Notes: generated by a model from the letters alone, not told the origin. A DNA stretch of 64,000 nucleotides from an uncultured Lacinutrix sp. (GCF_947500605.1 NZ_CANMSJ010000001.1:496001-560000), one strand, 5' to 3'; counted from the first letter of the stretch, positions 54,198 to 63,566 are shown. Program-made: numbers and translations.

Positions 54198-56606
54198 ATG
54201 GAAAATTGTTTCCATTGTGGCGACGAGTGCAGGACAACTGTAATCGAGCATCACAATAAATTCTTCTGTTGTAACGGTTGCAAAACTGTATTCGATATTT
54301 TAAATGATAACGATCTGTCGTATTATTACGATTTAGAACAAACACCAGGTACTACTCCATTTTTTCAAGAAGGGAAATTCGATTTTCTAGAAAACGAAAA
54401 AATAACTGCCCAACTTTTAGAGTTTAACGAGCAAGGCACACAAGTAGTTTCATTATTAATACCTACTATTCATTGTAGTTCTTGTATTTGGGTTTTAGAG
54501 AACCTCAACAAATTAAATCAAGCTGTAAAAACATCTCAAGTTAATTTCCCTAAAAAAACGGTTAGAATTACTTTTTCTTCGGAAGAATTAACACTTCAAA
54601 ATCTAGTTATCCTTTTATCAAAATTAGGTTACGAACCTTATATTTCTTTAGACGATGCTACAAAAAAAAGTTCTAAAGTAGATAGAAGTCTTATCTATAA
54701 ATTAGGTGTTGCAGGCTTTGCTTTTGGTAACATAATGTTTCTTTCGTTCCCAGAATATTTTGAGGTTAACGAGTTTTGGTTAGATAAGTTTAAACCAATT
54801 TTTAGATGGTTAATGTTTGCCTTTGCATTACCAGTTGCTTTTTATTCTGGACGCGATTATTTTGTCTCTGCATATAAAGGTTTACGATCTAAAATTTTAA
54901 ATATCGATGTTCCAATTGCTATAGGTATTTCGGTATTATTTATTCGCTCTTCAATCGAGATTATATTCGATTTAGGTACTGGTTTTTTCGATAGTATGTC
55001 TGGTTTGGTCTTTTTCTTACTTCTAGGGAAATTCTTTCAGCAAAAAACATATGCTTTCCTGTCTTTCGAACGCGATTACAAATCCTATTTTCCAATAGCA
55101 GTAACACGATTATTAAAAAACAAGACTTCTAAAACCGAAGAACAAGCACAAGTTTACGAGCTTAAAAAAGGAGATAGATTATTAATTAGAAATGCAGAAC
55201 TGTTACCTGTAGACGCCATTCTAATTAAAGGAAATGCATTAATAGATTATAGCTTTGTAACTGGAGAAGCAGAACCTATTACTAAACAATCTGGAGAACA
55301 TTTATTCGCAGGAGGAAGACAACAAGCAGGATCTATTGAAGTCGAAGTTTTAAAACCGGTAGAACAAAGTTACCTTACCCAACTTTGGTCTAACGAGATT
55401 TTCAATAAAAACAACCAAAGCAGCTTTCAGTCGTTAACCGATAGTATTAGTAGACGTTTTACATTAAGCCTTTTACTAATAGCTGTAATAGCAACTACTG
55501 TATGGCTGTTTATAGATGTATCAATTGCTTTAAATGTTTTTACTGCTGTATTAATTGTTGCTTGTCCTTGTGCAATTGCATTAGCAGCTCCTTTTACTTT
55601 AGGGAACTTACTGCGCATTTTTGGACGTAACAAACTGTATATAAAAAATAGTAGTGTAATAGAACAAATGTCGCATATAGACACTGTCGTTTTCGATAAA
55701 ACAGGAACACTTACTACAAGTACAAAAAACACTATTAGCTACGAAGGCATTACACTTACTAAAGAAGAAGAAGCTTTACTAACAAGTACGCTTAGAGCGT
55801 CAAACCATCCATTAAGCAGAGCGTTATATGCTATTTTAGACAAAAATAATATTCAAACTTTAGACGATTTTAAAGAAGATGTTGGTCAAGGTATCACAGG
55901 CGTAATTAATAAGCAAAAAATTAAAGTAGGATCATTTAATTATGTAGAAAAAGATGCTAAAATTAAAAATAGCCAAATACAACAACGTACAGCAATTCAC
56001 ATTAGTAAAGACAACGAATACAAAGGTTGCTATGTGTTTTATAATGAATACAGAACTGGAGTAAAAGACGTATTTAATACACTTAGTAAGACTGCTAATA
56101 TTGTTATTTTATCTGGTGATAATGAAGGTGAAAAAGAACATCTTAAAACCATACTCCCAGAACATGCCACTTTACTTTTTAATCAAAAGCCAGAAGACAA
56201 ACTAAATTATATTAAACAGCAGCAGCAAAATGGCAAAACCGTTTTAATGGTTGGCGATGGACTTAACGATGCTGGAGCTTTAGCACAAAGTAATGTTGGT
56301 ATTTCTATATCTGAAAACGTAAACATCTTCTCTCCTGCTTGCGATGGTATTTTAGATGCTTCAAAATTTAAAGACATCACTTCTTTTTTATCGCTTTCGC
56401 GGAAAGGCGTTACCATAATAAAATATGCCTTTATTTTTTCATTAGTCTATAATTTAATAGGGCTCGGTTTCGCTGTCACAGGTCATTTAAAACCTGTTGT
56501 TGCAGCCATTTTAATGCCTTTAAGTTCAATAAGCATTGTAGTATTTACAACTATCGCCACATATTTTGCTGGTAAACAACTGAATAATAAAACCAATGTA
56601 TCATGA
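54198..56606 (+). CDS. ccoI: Heavy-metal-transporting P-type ATPase CcoI
   Basis: An 802-residue P1B ATPase of the CcoI/CopA2 group that exports copper for cbb3 oxidase maturation. An N-terminal Cys-rich segment (ENCFHCGDEC...FCCNGC) and an HMA domain with CSSC precede eight TM helices. The metal-binding CPC lies in VACPCAIALAAP, the phosphorylation site in DKTGTLT, and the hinge in MVGDGLNDAGAL. Class and location upstream of ccoNOQP support the name. A repeat-like TCGCTTTCGCGGAA lies within the C-terminal coding region. The gene overlaps the next ORF by 4 nt. Confidence 0.95.
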   Translation: MENCFHCGDECRTTVIEHHNKFFCCNGCKTVFDILNDNDLSYYYDLEQTPGTTPFFQEGKFDFLENEKITAQLLEFNEQGTQVVSLLIPTIHCSSCIWVLENLNKLNQAVKTSQVNFPKKTVRITFSSEELTLQNLVILLSKLGYEPYISLDDATKKSSKVDRSLIYKLGVAGFAFGNIMFLSFPEYFEVNEFWLDKFKPIFRWLMFAFALPVAFYSGRDYFVSAYKGLRSKILNIDVPIAIGISVLFIRSSIEIIFDLGTGFFDSMSGLVFFLLLGKFFQQKTYAFLSFERDYKSYFPIAVTRLLKNKTSKTEEQAQVYELKKGDRLLIRNAELLPVDAILIKGNALIDYSFVTGEAEPITKQSGEHLFAGGRQQAGSIEVEVLKPVEQSYLTQLWSNEIFNKNNQSSFQSLTDSISRRFTLSLLLIAVIATTVWLFIDVSIALNVFTAVLIVACPCAIALAAPFTLGNLLRIFGRNKLYIKNSSVIEQMSHIDTVVFDKTGTLTTSTKNTISYEGITLTKEEEALLTSTLRASNHPLSRALYAILDKNNIQTLDDFKEDVGQGITGVINKQKIKVGSFNYVEKDAKIKNSQIQQRTAIHISKDNEYKGCYVFYNEYRTGVKDVFNTLSKTANIVILSGDNEGEKEHLKTILPEHATLLFNQKPEDKLNYIKQQQQNGKTVLMVGDGLNDAGALAQSNVGISISENVNIFSPACDGILDASKFKDITSFLSLSRKGVTIIKYAFIFSLVYNLIGLGFAVTGHLKPVVAAILMPLSSISIVVFTTIATYFAGKQLNNKTNVS
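56391..56404 (+). repeat. TCGCTTTCGCGGAA repeat copy inside ccoI
   Basis: A copy of the G+C-rich motif also found at 60529-60542 (identical 14 nt) and, with one mismatch, at 16598-16611. It encodes part of the conserved LSLSRKG segment. Confidence 0.5.
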
Positions 56607-56845
56607 TAAAAGAAACATTACAGTTAACACACAAAATAGCGCAATTAGAAGCTGCTACATTAAGTCAAGAATGTAACGGATGCTCCTTAAAGCGCAATTA
56701 TATAACTAGAGAGTATAACGATTTACGTACCAAATATGAGTCTATAGAATCCTTATTAAAATCTAATTTCATACAACCAAAAGGATATAATATAGCAGAG
56801 ATTAAACGCTCAATTTCAATTTTAGGATTGTACGTATTAGTATAG
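56603..56845 (+). CDS. Small hypothetical protein coupled to ccoI
   Basis: An 80-residue helical protein whose ATG overlaps the ccoI stop codon (ATGA), a strong sign of translational coupling. A CxxC (ECNGCSLKRNY) lies in the middle of a helix-rich chain. No family is recognised. It sits between ccoI and the Fnr box of the cco operon, so a role in cbb3 oxidase assembly or copper delivery is possible but unproven. Confidence 0.6.
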   Translation: MIKETLQLTHKIAQLEAATLSQECNGCSLKRNYITREYNDLRTKYESIESLLKSNFIQPKGYNIAEIKRSISILGLYVLV

Positions 56846-56877
56846 TTTCTTAAAAAAATTAACATTTTTTTCAAAAC

Positions 56878-56889
56878 TGATAAAAGTCA
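56878..56889 (+). promoter_or_regulatory. Fnr-type box of the cco operon
   Basis: TGATAAAAGTCA (centre 56883.5), identical in core to the ccoI box. The -7 TAATTTTA (56913-56920) ends exactly 36.5 nt downstream, 19 nt before the ccoS start. Confidence 0.72.
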
Positions 56890-56939
56890 TCTTTTTAAAG
56901 AATCAACAATAGTAATTTTACAAAATAATTCAGGTAGGT

Positions 56940-57155
56940 ATGAGTATTATATACATGTTATTAGCAATAAGCGTTATTGTTGCGCTCGGTTTTTTTGCAG
57001 CTTTCATTTTCTCTGTTAAAAGCGGACAGTTTGACGACACTTATACTCCATCTGTTCGAATGCTTTTTGAAGATGAAGTTATAAAAAGTAAAAGCACGAA
57101 ACCAAACATAAAAACAACAAAAAAACCAATCATATTTAAAGATCAACTAAAGTAA
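56940..57155 (+). CDS. ccoS: cbb3-type oxidase assembly protein CcoS
   Basis: A 71-residue membrane protein with one helix (about 5-27) and the CcoS hallmark [27 protein letters not shown]. CcoS is needed for cofactor (heme and Cu) insertion into cbb3 oxidase. It is first in the cco operon, 2 nt before ccoNO. Confidence 0.9.
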   Translation: MSIIYMLLAISVIVALGFFAAFIFSVKSGQFDDTYTPSVRMLFEDEVIKSKSTKPNIKTTKKPIIFKDQLK

Positions 57156-57157
57156 CT

Positions 57158-59359
57158 ATGGAATTACAAAAATTTTATTACGATAATAAGATCGTCAGCA
57201 AATTTATCATCGCTACACTACTTTGGGGTATTGTAGGAATGAGTGTAGGCTTACTATTAGCCTTTATGTTTCTATTTCCTAACCTTACAGATGGCATCTC
57301 ATGGTTAAGTTTTGGTCGTTTACGTCCATTACATACCAATGCGGTAATTTTCGCCTTTGTTGGTAACGCCATTTTTGCTGGTGTCTACTACTCTTCACAA
57401 CGTTTGTTAAAAGCACGTATGTGGAAAGATTGGTTAAGTAATCTAAATTTCTGGGGATGGCAAGCCATAATTGTTGGTGCAGCGATAACATTACCTTTAG
57501 GGTATTCTACATCTAAAGAGTATGCAGAATTAGAGTGGCCTTTCGATATTGCTATTGCATTAATTTGGGTTGCTTTTGGAGCAAACTTAATTGGTACAAT
57601 TTTAAAAAGAAGACAGCGTCACTTATATGTTGCTATTTGGTTCTATTTGGGAACGTTTGTTACTGTAGCAGTACTTCATATTGTAAACAGTATGGAATTA
57701 CCTGTAAGTGCTTTTAAAAGTTATTCGGCTTACGCAGGTGTTCAAGATGCCTTAGTACAATGGTGGTACGGACACAATGCGGTAGCGTTTTTCCTTACAA
57801 CTCCATTTTTAGGATTGATGTATTATTTTGTTCCTAAAGCAGCAAACAGACCAGTTTACTCTTATAGATTATCTATTGTTCACTTTTGGTCTTTAATCTT
57901 TATTTACATTTGGGCAGGACCACACCACTTATTATATACAGCACTTCCAGATTGGGCACAAAACTTAGGTGTTGCTTTTTCTATTATGCTATTAGCGCCT
58001 TCTTGGGGAGGAATGATAAATGGTTTACTAACCTTACGTGGTGCGTGGGATAAAGTACGTACAGATCCTGTTCTTAAATTTATGGTTGTAGCCATTACAG
58101 GTTATGGTATGGCAACTTTTGAAGGTCCAATGCTTTCATTAAAAAATGTTAATGCCGTAGCGCATTTTACAGATTGGATTATTGCACACGTTCACGTTGG
58201 TGCTTTAGCATGGAATGGATTCTTAACTTTTGGTATGATCTATTGGATGGTGCCTAAGTTATTTAAAACAAAACTATGGTCTACAGCATTAGCTAACGTT
58301 CACTTTTGGGTTGGTACTTTAGGTATTATATTATACGCATTACCGCTATACGTAGCAGGATTTGTACAATGGTCTATGTGGCAACAGTTTAACCCAGATG
58401 GCACATTAACTTACGGTAACTTCTTAGAAACTGTAACTCAAATTATGCCAATGTATTGGATGCGTGCTATTGGAGGAACCTTATTTATTACAGGTGCTTT
58501 AATTGGTGTGTTTAATGTTATCATGACTGCGCGTTCTGGTAGCAAAGTAACAGATGAATTAGCAGAATCCGCACCATTACAAAAAGTAACTAAAAAACGT
58601 ACTAGTAAAGAGGGTTACCATACTTGGTTAGAAAGAAGACCAGTAAAACTTACCATCTTCGCTACCATAGCAATATTAATTGGTGGAGCAGTACAAATTA
58701 TACCATCACTATTGGTAGACGATTACATACCCGTAATTTCTAGTGTAAAACCTTATACGGCTTTAGAATTAGAAGGTAGAGATATTTACATAAGAGAAGG
58801 TTGTGTTGGGTGTCACACTCAAATGATACGTCCATTTAGACACGAGGTAGAACGTTATGGAGAATACTCTAAAGCAGGAGAATATGTTTACGATCACCCA
58901 TTCCTTTGGGGAAGTAAACGTACCGGACCAGATTTACATCGAATAGGTGGAAAATATAGTGACAACTGGCATTTAAGTCATTTCTACGATCCACAAAGTG
59001 TATCAGAAGGTTCTATTATGCCATCATACAAATGGTTAATTAAAAATGAACTTGATAAAGGTTTAACTGAAACTAAAATGGAAGCTATGGTAACTTTAGG
59101 TGTGCCTTATACCGATGAAGAAATAGCCAATGCTCAAGATGCTATGGATAAGCAAGGTACCAAAATTGAAAAAAATCTATACAACGATCCAGATTTTGCT
59201 AAAACATACGAAGCAGATAAAAAATATGCTAAGGAAAATGGCGAAGCGTTTATAGAAATGCGTAATCGTGAAGTTGTTGCAGTAATAGCTTACTTACAAC
59301 GTTTAGGTACAGATATAAAAATTAAAAATGCAGACAACTCTGCCCTAAATAAAAACTAA
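57158..59359 (+). CDS. ccoNO: cbb3 cytochrome c oxidase, CcoN-CcoO fusion
   Basis: A 733-residue fusion of the catalytic subunit I (CcoN, about 1-490) and the membrane-anchored cytochrome c subunit II (CcoO, about 505-733). CcoN has the heme and CuB ligand region ([43 protein letters not shown]). CcoO has one membrane helix, heme site [13 protein letters not shown] and the Met-containing IMPSYKW segment. The oxidase reduces O2 to water at very low oxygen. A fused CcoNO is common in Bacteroidota. Confidence 0.95.
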   Translation: MELQKFYYDNKIVSKFIIATLLWGIVGMSVGLLLAFMFLFPNLTDGISWLSFGRLRPLHTNAVIFAFVGNAIFAGVYYSSQRLLKARMWKDWLSNLNFWGWQAIIVGAAITLPLGYSTSKEYAELEWPFDIAIALIWVAFGANLIGTILKRRQRHLYVAIWFYLGTFVTVAVLHIVNSMELPVSAFKSYSAYAGVQDALVQWWYGHNAVAFFLTTPFLGLMYYFVPKAANRPVYSYRLSIVHFWSLIFIYIWAGPHHLLYTALPDWAQNLGVAFSIMLLAPSWGGMINGLLTLRGAWDKVRTDPVLKFMVVAITGYGMATFEGPMLSLKNVNAVAHFTDWIIAHVHVGALAWNGFLTFGMIYWMVPKLFKTKLWSTALANVHFWVGTLGIILYALPLYVAGFVQWSMWQQFNPDGTLTYGNFLETVTQIMPMYWMRAIGGTLFITGALIGVFNVIMTARSGSKVTDELAESAPLQKVTKKRTSKEGYHTWLERRPVKLTIFATIAILIGGAVQIIPSLLVDDYIPVISSVKPYTALELEGRDIYIREGCVGCHTQMIRPFRHEVERYGEYSKAGEYVYDHPFLWGSKRTGPDLHRIGGKYSDNWHLSHFYDPQSVSEGSIMPSYKWLIKNELDKGLTETKMEAMVTLGVPYTDEEIANAQDAMDKQGTKIEKNLYNDPDFAKTYEADKKYAKENGEAFIEMRNREVVAVIAYLQRLGTDIKIKNADNSALNKN

Positions 59360-59363
59360 AGCC

Positions 59364-59555
59364 ATGTTAAAATTTATAAAAGGTAATTTAGAACAAATAG
59401 AAGGCGTAGAAATATATCCAATTATATCTCTTTTAATATTCTTCCTCTTTTTTGCAGGTTTATTCTTTTGGGTATTTACTGCCAAAAAAGCACACATTAC
59501 AGAGGTTAGCAATATTCCTTTAGAAGACGATACTATTAATACCAATAACGAGTAA
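59364..59555 (+). CDS. ccoQ: CcoQ-like small subunit
   Basis: A 63-residue protein with one membrane helix (about 18-38, ISLLIFFLFFAGLFFWVFTA) followed by a charged tail. The position between ccoNO and ccoP, 4 nt after ccoNO and 2 nt before ccoP, marks it as CcoQ, which stabilises the cbb3 complex. The sequence itself is barely conserved in this family. Confidence 0.8.
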   Translation: MLKFIKGNLEQIEGVEIYPIISLLIFFLFFAGLFFWVFTAKKAHITEVSNIPLEDDTINTNNE

Positions 59556-59557
59556 TT

Positions 59558-60520
59558 ATGAGAAGTACAGCATCATTATTAAGACTCTTATTCTTTTTTA
59601 TACTAGCTATAATATTAATGGAATGGGTCTACACCGGAGACGAATGGGCAATGTTTACCCAACCCATATTTTGGGCAATTATAGGTACAGCAATGCTATT
59701 TGCTATGGCTTTCGAAATTTGTGTTGAAGGCTTAAGATATGTTTTATTTAAAACATTAAGCGAAGAGCAACAAGCCAATTATTTAGCTAAAGAAGCCCTA
59801 AGGAAAGAGAATCAATTTAAATGGATACAAGACGCCTACACAAAATCTTTAGGTTCTAAAGCCATTGAACAAGAACATGAAATTATCTTAGATCATGATT
59901 ACGATGGTATTAAAGAATTAGATAACGATTTACCACCATGGTGGAAATACTTATTCTATATCTCAATTGTTTTTGCCGTTGTGTATTGGACACGTTTTGA
60001 AATTATTGGTGATTATGATCAAGCCGAAGAATATGAAATGGCTGTAGCCGAAGCTAAAATTGAAATTGCAGAATGGAAAAAAACAGCTAAAGATTTAGTA
60101 GATGTAAATTCTGTAGTATTACTTACAGAAGCTGCAGATTTACAAGCTGGTGGAAAAATATTTTCAAATAACTGTATTGCTTGTCATAAAGCAGATGGTG
60201 GTGGTGGTATTGGTCCAAACCTTACAGACAAACACTGGATTTTAGGTGGTGGCATTAAAGATGTTTTTAGAACTATTTCTGAAGGTGGACGTGCTGGAAA
60301 AGGAATGATTTCTTGGAAATCTGATCTTAAACCAGCAGAAATGGCGCAAGTAGCAAGTTATGTATTATCATTTCAAGGTACAACACCTGCCGAGCCTAAA
60401 GCGCCTGAAGGTGATATTTGGAACGATCCTAATGCTCCAGAACAAACAACAGAAACAACCGAAACAATACAAGAAGTAACTTCGGACTCTACAGCAGTAG
60501 AAAATACTATAATTAAATAG
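59558..60520 (+). CDS. ccoP: cbb3 oxidase subunit III (CcoP), single heme
   Basis: A 320-residue membrane cytochrome c. Two N-terminal helices are followed by the canonical CcoP segment LPPWWKYLFYISIVFAVVYW, then a periplasmic domain with one heme-binding CIACH and a later Met (GKGMISW). Only one CxxCH is visible, whereas proteobacterial CcoP has two. The C-terminus (about 280-320) is an acidic, Thr/Glu-rich tail. Confidence 0.92.
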   Translation: MRSTASLLRLLFFFILAIILMEWVYTGDEWAMFTQPIFWAIIGTAMLFAMAFEICVEGLRYVLFKTLSEEQQANYLAKEALRKENQFKWIQDAYTKSLGSKAIEQEHEIILDHDYDGIKELDNDLPPWWKYLFYISIVFAVVYWTRFEIIGDYDQAEEYEMAVAEAKIEIAEWKKTAKDLVDVNSVVLLTEAADLQAGGKIFSNNCIACHKADGGGGIGPNLTDKHWILGGGIKDVFRTISEGGRAGKGMISWKSDLKPAEMAQVASYVLSFQGTTPAEPKAPEGDIWNDPNAPEQTTETTETIQEVTSDSTAVENTIIK

Positions 60521-60527
60521 TTTATAG

Positions 60528-60552
60528 TTCGCTTTCGCGGAAGCAAAAAACA
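60528..60552 (+). repeat. GCTTTCGCGGAAGC palindromic repeat
   Basis: TCGCTTTCGCGGAAGC (core 60529-60544) between ccoP and ccoG. Related copies lie at 16598 and inside ccoI at 56391. It is G+C-rich against the background and imperfectly palindromic, resembling short dispersed repeats of Flavobacteriia. Confidence 0.55.
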
Positions 60553-60560
60553 ATATTGAA

Positions 60561-61982
60561 ATGGCAGAACAAGGTCAAGAAAATTTTAGAGACACAATAG
60601 GCACGCTTAACAAAGAAGGCAAGCGTGCTTGGGTGTTTCCTAAGAAGCCGGATGGTAAATGGTATACTTATAGAAAATATGTAAGCTATATTTTATTGGC
60701 TTTCTTACTATCTGCTCCATTTATTAAAGTTAATGGCAATCAGTTTTTAATGTTCAATGTATTAGAACGTCGTTTTAATATTTTCGGATTTCCGTTTTGG
60801 CCGCAAGATTTTCATTTGTTTGTAATAATGATGATTATTGGTTTGGTGTTTATCATCCTATTCACCGTTGCCTTCGGACGTATTTTTTGTGGGTGGATTT
60901 GTCCGCAAACTATTTTCCTTGAAATGGTTTTTAGACGTATAGAATATTGGATAGATGGCGATAGAGGAAAGCAAATTCGTTTAGATAAAATGCCTTGGAA
61001 TGCCGAGAAAATAAAAAAGAGAGTACTTAAATGGATTATCTTTTTTATCATCTCTTTTATTATAGCCAATGTATTTTTAGCCTATTTAATTGGTAGCGAT
61101 CAATTAATCCGTTATATCTCTGAAGGGCCACTAAATAACATAAGTACACTAATTTCTTTATTAATTTTTACTAGTGTTTTCTATTTTATTTTCGCCTGGT
61201 TTAGAGAGCAAGTATGTATTATTGCTTGTCCTTACGGAAGGTTACAAGGTGTATTACTTGATAATAAATCTATTATTGTTGCTTACGACCATAAGCGTGG
61301 CGAAAAAGAAGCTGGTCGTGCAAAGTTTAAGAAAAATGAAGACAGACCAACTACTGGTAAAGGAGATTGTATAGATTGTTTTCAATGTGTACATGTTTGC
61401 CCAACAGGAATTGATATAAGAAATGGAACGCAATTAGAGTGTGTAAACTGTACTGCCTGTATTGATGCTTGCGACCACATGATGGAAAGCGTAAACTTAC
61501 AGAAAGGGCTTATTAGATACACCAGTGAAGATGAAATTGAAAAAGAAGAAAAATTCAAATTTACACCACGTTTAAAAGGTTATACTGCTGTTTTAGGAAT
61601 ATTAATTGCTGTACTTATTGGAATGCTTTTTTTACGTAATGATGTTGAGGCAACTATTTTAAGATTACCAGGACAATTATACGAACACAAAGCCGATAAT
61701 ATTATTAGTAATGTTTACACTTTTAAATTAGTAAACAAAACGGTAAACGATATTGAAGACATTTCTTTTAAACTATTATCGCACAAAGGAACTGTTAATT
61801 TGGTTTCTCACGACGGTTTTAAAGTTGATGGACAAGGTCTTGCTGAAGGCACACTTTTTATAGAATTAAATGCTAGTGCATTAAAAGGTGATAAAGATAG
61901 AGTTGAAATTGGTATTTATAGTGGAGACCAATTAATTGAAACTACTACAACAGCCTTTTTAGGACCAAGAAGTTATAAGTAA
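60561..61982 (+). CDS. ccoG: cbb3 oxidase accessory ferredoxin CcoG
   Basis: A 473-residue polytopic iron-sulfur protein. The first helices are followed by the CGWICPQTIF motif, further helices, then two [4Fe-4S] clusters in CIDCFQCVHVCPTG and CVNCTACIDACDHMM. The C-terminal periplasmic Ig-like domain is typical. CcoG reduces Cu(II) to Cu(I) during cbb3 maturation. It is 40 nt after ccoP, with the palindromic repeat between them. Confidence 0.93.
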   Translation: MAEQGQENFRDTIGTLNKEGKRAWVFPKKPDGKWYTYRKYVSYILLAFLLSAPFIKVNGNQFLMFNVLERRFNIFGFPFWPQDFHLFVIMMIIGLVFIILFTVAFGRIFCGWICPQTIFLEMVFRRIEYWIDGDRGKQIRLDKMPWNAEKIKKRVLKWIIFFIISFIIANVFLAYLIGSDQLIRYISEGPLNNISTLISLLIFTSVFYFIFAWFREQVCIIACPYGRLQGVLLDNKSIIVAYDHKRGEKEAGRAKFKKNEDRPTTGKGDCIDCFQCVHVCPTGIDIRNGTQLECVNCTACIDACDHMMESVNLQKGLIRYTSEDEIEKEEKFKFTPRLKGYTAVLGILIAVLIGMLFLRNDVEATILRLPGQLYEHKADNIISNVYTFKLVNKTVNDIEDISFKLLSHKGTVNLVSHDGFKVDGQGLAEGTLFIELNASALKGDKDRVEIGIYSGDQLIETTTTAFLGPRSYK

Positions 61983-62019
61983 ACAAATATAATGATGAGG
62001 TCCTTACTCTAGTAAAAAT

Positions 62020-62105
62020 GCCCGCGTGAAGGATGGCAGTGGAAATCCCACAGCGAGGCACGAGCGAGGAATTGAAACGTACAGCCTGACCCTTGTGGTC
62101 ACGCC
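62020..62105 (+). other. G+C-rich, potentially structured intraoperon element
   Basis: An 86-nt block between ccoG and fixH. By my count it is about 60% G+C against roughly a third in neighbouring DNA. GCGTGA (62024-62029) can pair with TCACGC (62099-62104), and inner CCACA with TGTGG. It has no significant ORF. It recalls a recurrent 'GCGTGAAGGA...GGAAATCC...GAAACG...' intergenic element that I remember from flavobacterial genomes; that recollection is not verified here. It could be a non-coding RNA, a repeat, or an mRNA-processing element. Confidence 0.5.
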
Positions 62106-62129
62106 AAAATATTATAAAATAAAAGAGTT

Positions 62130-62576
62130 ATGAAATGGAATTGGGGAAATAGTTTGGTTGTTGTTATGGCTGCTTTTATGAGCTTTATACTCTATTTTGT
62201 ATATCTAATGAGTACTACAGAATCTTTTAGTCATGATTTAGTTACTGAGGATTATTATGCTAAAGAAATGCTGTATCAAGATGAAATTGATGCCGAAACG
62301 AATACAAACAATTTAACAGAGAGATTTGTAAGTAAAAGAACAGATAATGGTTGGCTATTGGTGTTTCCAAAGGAGCTTGAACTATCTAAAATAAAAGGAA
62401 AAGTGTTCCTATACAGACCGTCTAATGAAACGTTGGATTTTAACCTAGAGTTAAATCTAACTTCTTCACATTTGCTCATACCTGACAATAAGATGTTAGG
62501 CGGTCGTTGGAACATTACTATCGATTTTATGTACGAAGGTACACCATATTTATATAAAGAACAGATAACGTATTAA
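62130..62576 (+). CDS. fixH: FixH-like protein of the cco operon
   Basis: A 148-residue protein with one N-terminal helix (WGNSLVVVMAAFMSFILYFVYLM) and a periplasmic domain (YYAKEMLYQDEIDAETNTNNL ... FLYRPSNETLDFNLELNL ... GRWNITIDFMYEGTPYLYKE). This is the FixH pattern; FixH supports insertion of cofactors or metal in cbb3 assembly. It follows ccoG across the structured element and overlaps the downstream SafE-like gene by one nucleotide (TAATG). Confidence 0.85.
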   Translation: MKWNWGNSLVVVMAAFMSFILYFVYLMSTTESFSHDLVTEDYYAKEMLYQDEIDAETNTNNLTERFVSKRTDNGWLLVFPKELELSKIKGKVFLYRPSNETLDFNLELNLTSSHLLIPDNKMLGGRWNITIDFMYEGTPYLYKEQITY

Positions 62577-63283
62577 TGTTAATTTCGGCAATTATATTTG
62601 GCTTATTAGGAAGTTTCCACTGTGTTGGCATGTGTGGACCTATTGCCTTTTTATTGCCTTTAGATCGTGAAAACAAAACCAAACGTATTCTACAATTATT
62701 AAGCTATCATGCTGGTCGTATTTTAACGTATAGCATCTTAGGTCTTATTTTTGGTGCTGTTGGTAAAAGCTTAAATTTATTTGGTTTACAACAACAACTC
62801 TCTATTGGTATTGGTGCGTTAATGATTATTACCATATTAATACCTACCAAATTATTTAATAGGTATAACTTTTCTAAACCTATTTATAAGCTTGTTGGTA
62901 AAGTGAAAAGTAAAATGGGAGCCAATTTAAAAAAGAAGAAACCCAGTACATTTTTTACTATTGGGTATCTTAATGGTTTATTGCCTTGCGGACTTGTTTA
63001 CATGGCCATTTTTGGTGCTTTAGCAACCGGAAGTTATTGGGAAGGTAGTATGTACATGGCCTTATTTGGTTTAGGAACTGTACCACTTATGACTACTGCA
63101 ATTTACCTTGGTAATTTTCTTACTAAAACCGTAAAACAACGCGTTTTAAAACTGATTCCAGCCTTTGTAGTTATTGTTGGTTTACTGTTTATTGTAAGAG
63201 GTTTAGGCTTAGGGATTCCTTATTTATCGCCTTCTAATATGGTTACTGTAGAGCAGGTAAATTCTCAATATAATTGTCACTAA
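62576..63283 (+). CDS. SafE/TauE (UreH-like) membrane protein
   Basis: A 235-residue protein with about six helices: FGLLGSFHCVGMCGPIAFLL, and a second half with FTIGYLNGLLPCGLVYMAIFGALATGSYWEGSMYMALFGLGTVP. The Cys-containing MCGP and LPCG motifs match the CcdA-like 'urease accessory UreH/SafE' group often found in cbb3 and copper loci, where it is thought to move copper or electrons. It is coupled to fixH by a one-nucleotide overlap. Confidence 0.8.
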   Translation: MLISAIIFGLLGSFHCVGMCGPIAFLLPLDRENKTKRILQLLSYHAGRILTYSILGLIFGAVGKSLNLFGLQQQLSIGIGALMIITILIPTKLFNRYNFSKPIYKLVGKVKSKMGANLKKKKPSTFFTIGYLNGLLPCGLVYMAIFGALATGSYWEGSMYMALFGLGTVPLMTTAIYLGNFLTKTVKQRVLKLIPAFVVIVGLLFIVRGLGLGIPYLSPSNMVTVEQVNSQYNCH

Positions 63284-63311
63284 AAAATTAATAATTTAAA
63301 ATATAACACTA

Positions 63312-63476
63312 ATGGAAAGTTTAATAATACTTATAGTTAATTGGACAATGGGAGCTGTTTTTATTGGCTTTTTTCTTCTTGTATGCCTAGTATTATCTCT
63401 TATTGTCTACAATATGGCTAGAAGCGGTAAAAAGAAAAGCGACACCTCTAACGATGAGACTTCCACTGAGCTTTAG
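63312..63476 (+). CDS. Short single-span membrane protein (missed by ORF track)
   Basis: A 54-residue ORF starting MESLIILIVNWTMGAVFIGF. It has one long hydrophobic helix (about 11-37) and a charged C-terminus KKKSDTSNDETSTEL. It lies 28 nt after the SafE-like gene on the same strand and is followed by the bidirectional terminator. Its location suggests a small accessory of the cbb3 operon. Confidence 0.6.
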   Translation: MESLIILIVNWTMGAVFIGFFLLVCLVLSLIVYNMARSGKKKSDTSNDETSTEL

Positions 63477-63532
63477 TAATTTTACAATTACTAAAACAGC
63501 TACAGTATATTTATCACTAAAACATTTTAAAC

Positions 63533-63566
63533 AAAAAAAGGAAAGCTATTATGGCTTTCCTTTTTT
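63533..63566. terminator. Bidirectional terminator of the cco operon
   Basis: AAAAAAGGAAAGC and GCTTTCCTTTTTT form a stem between the end of the cco operon and the convergent hemN gene, with T runs on both strands. Confidence 0.8.
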
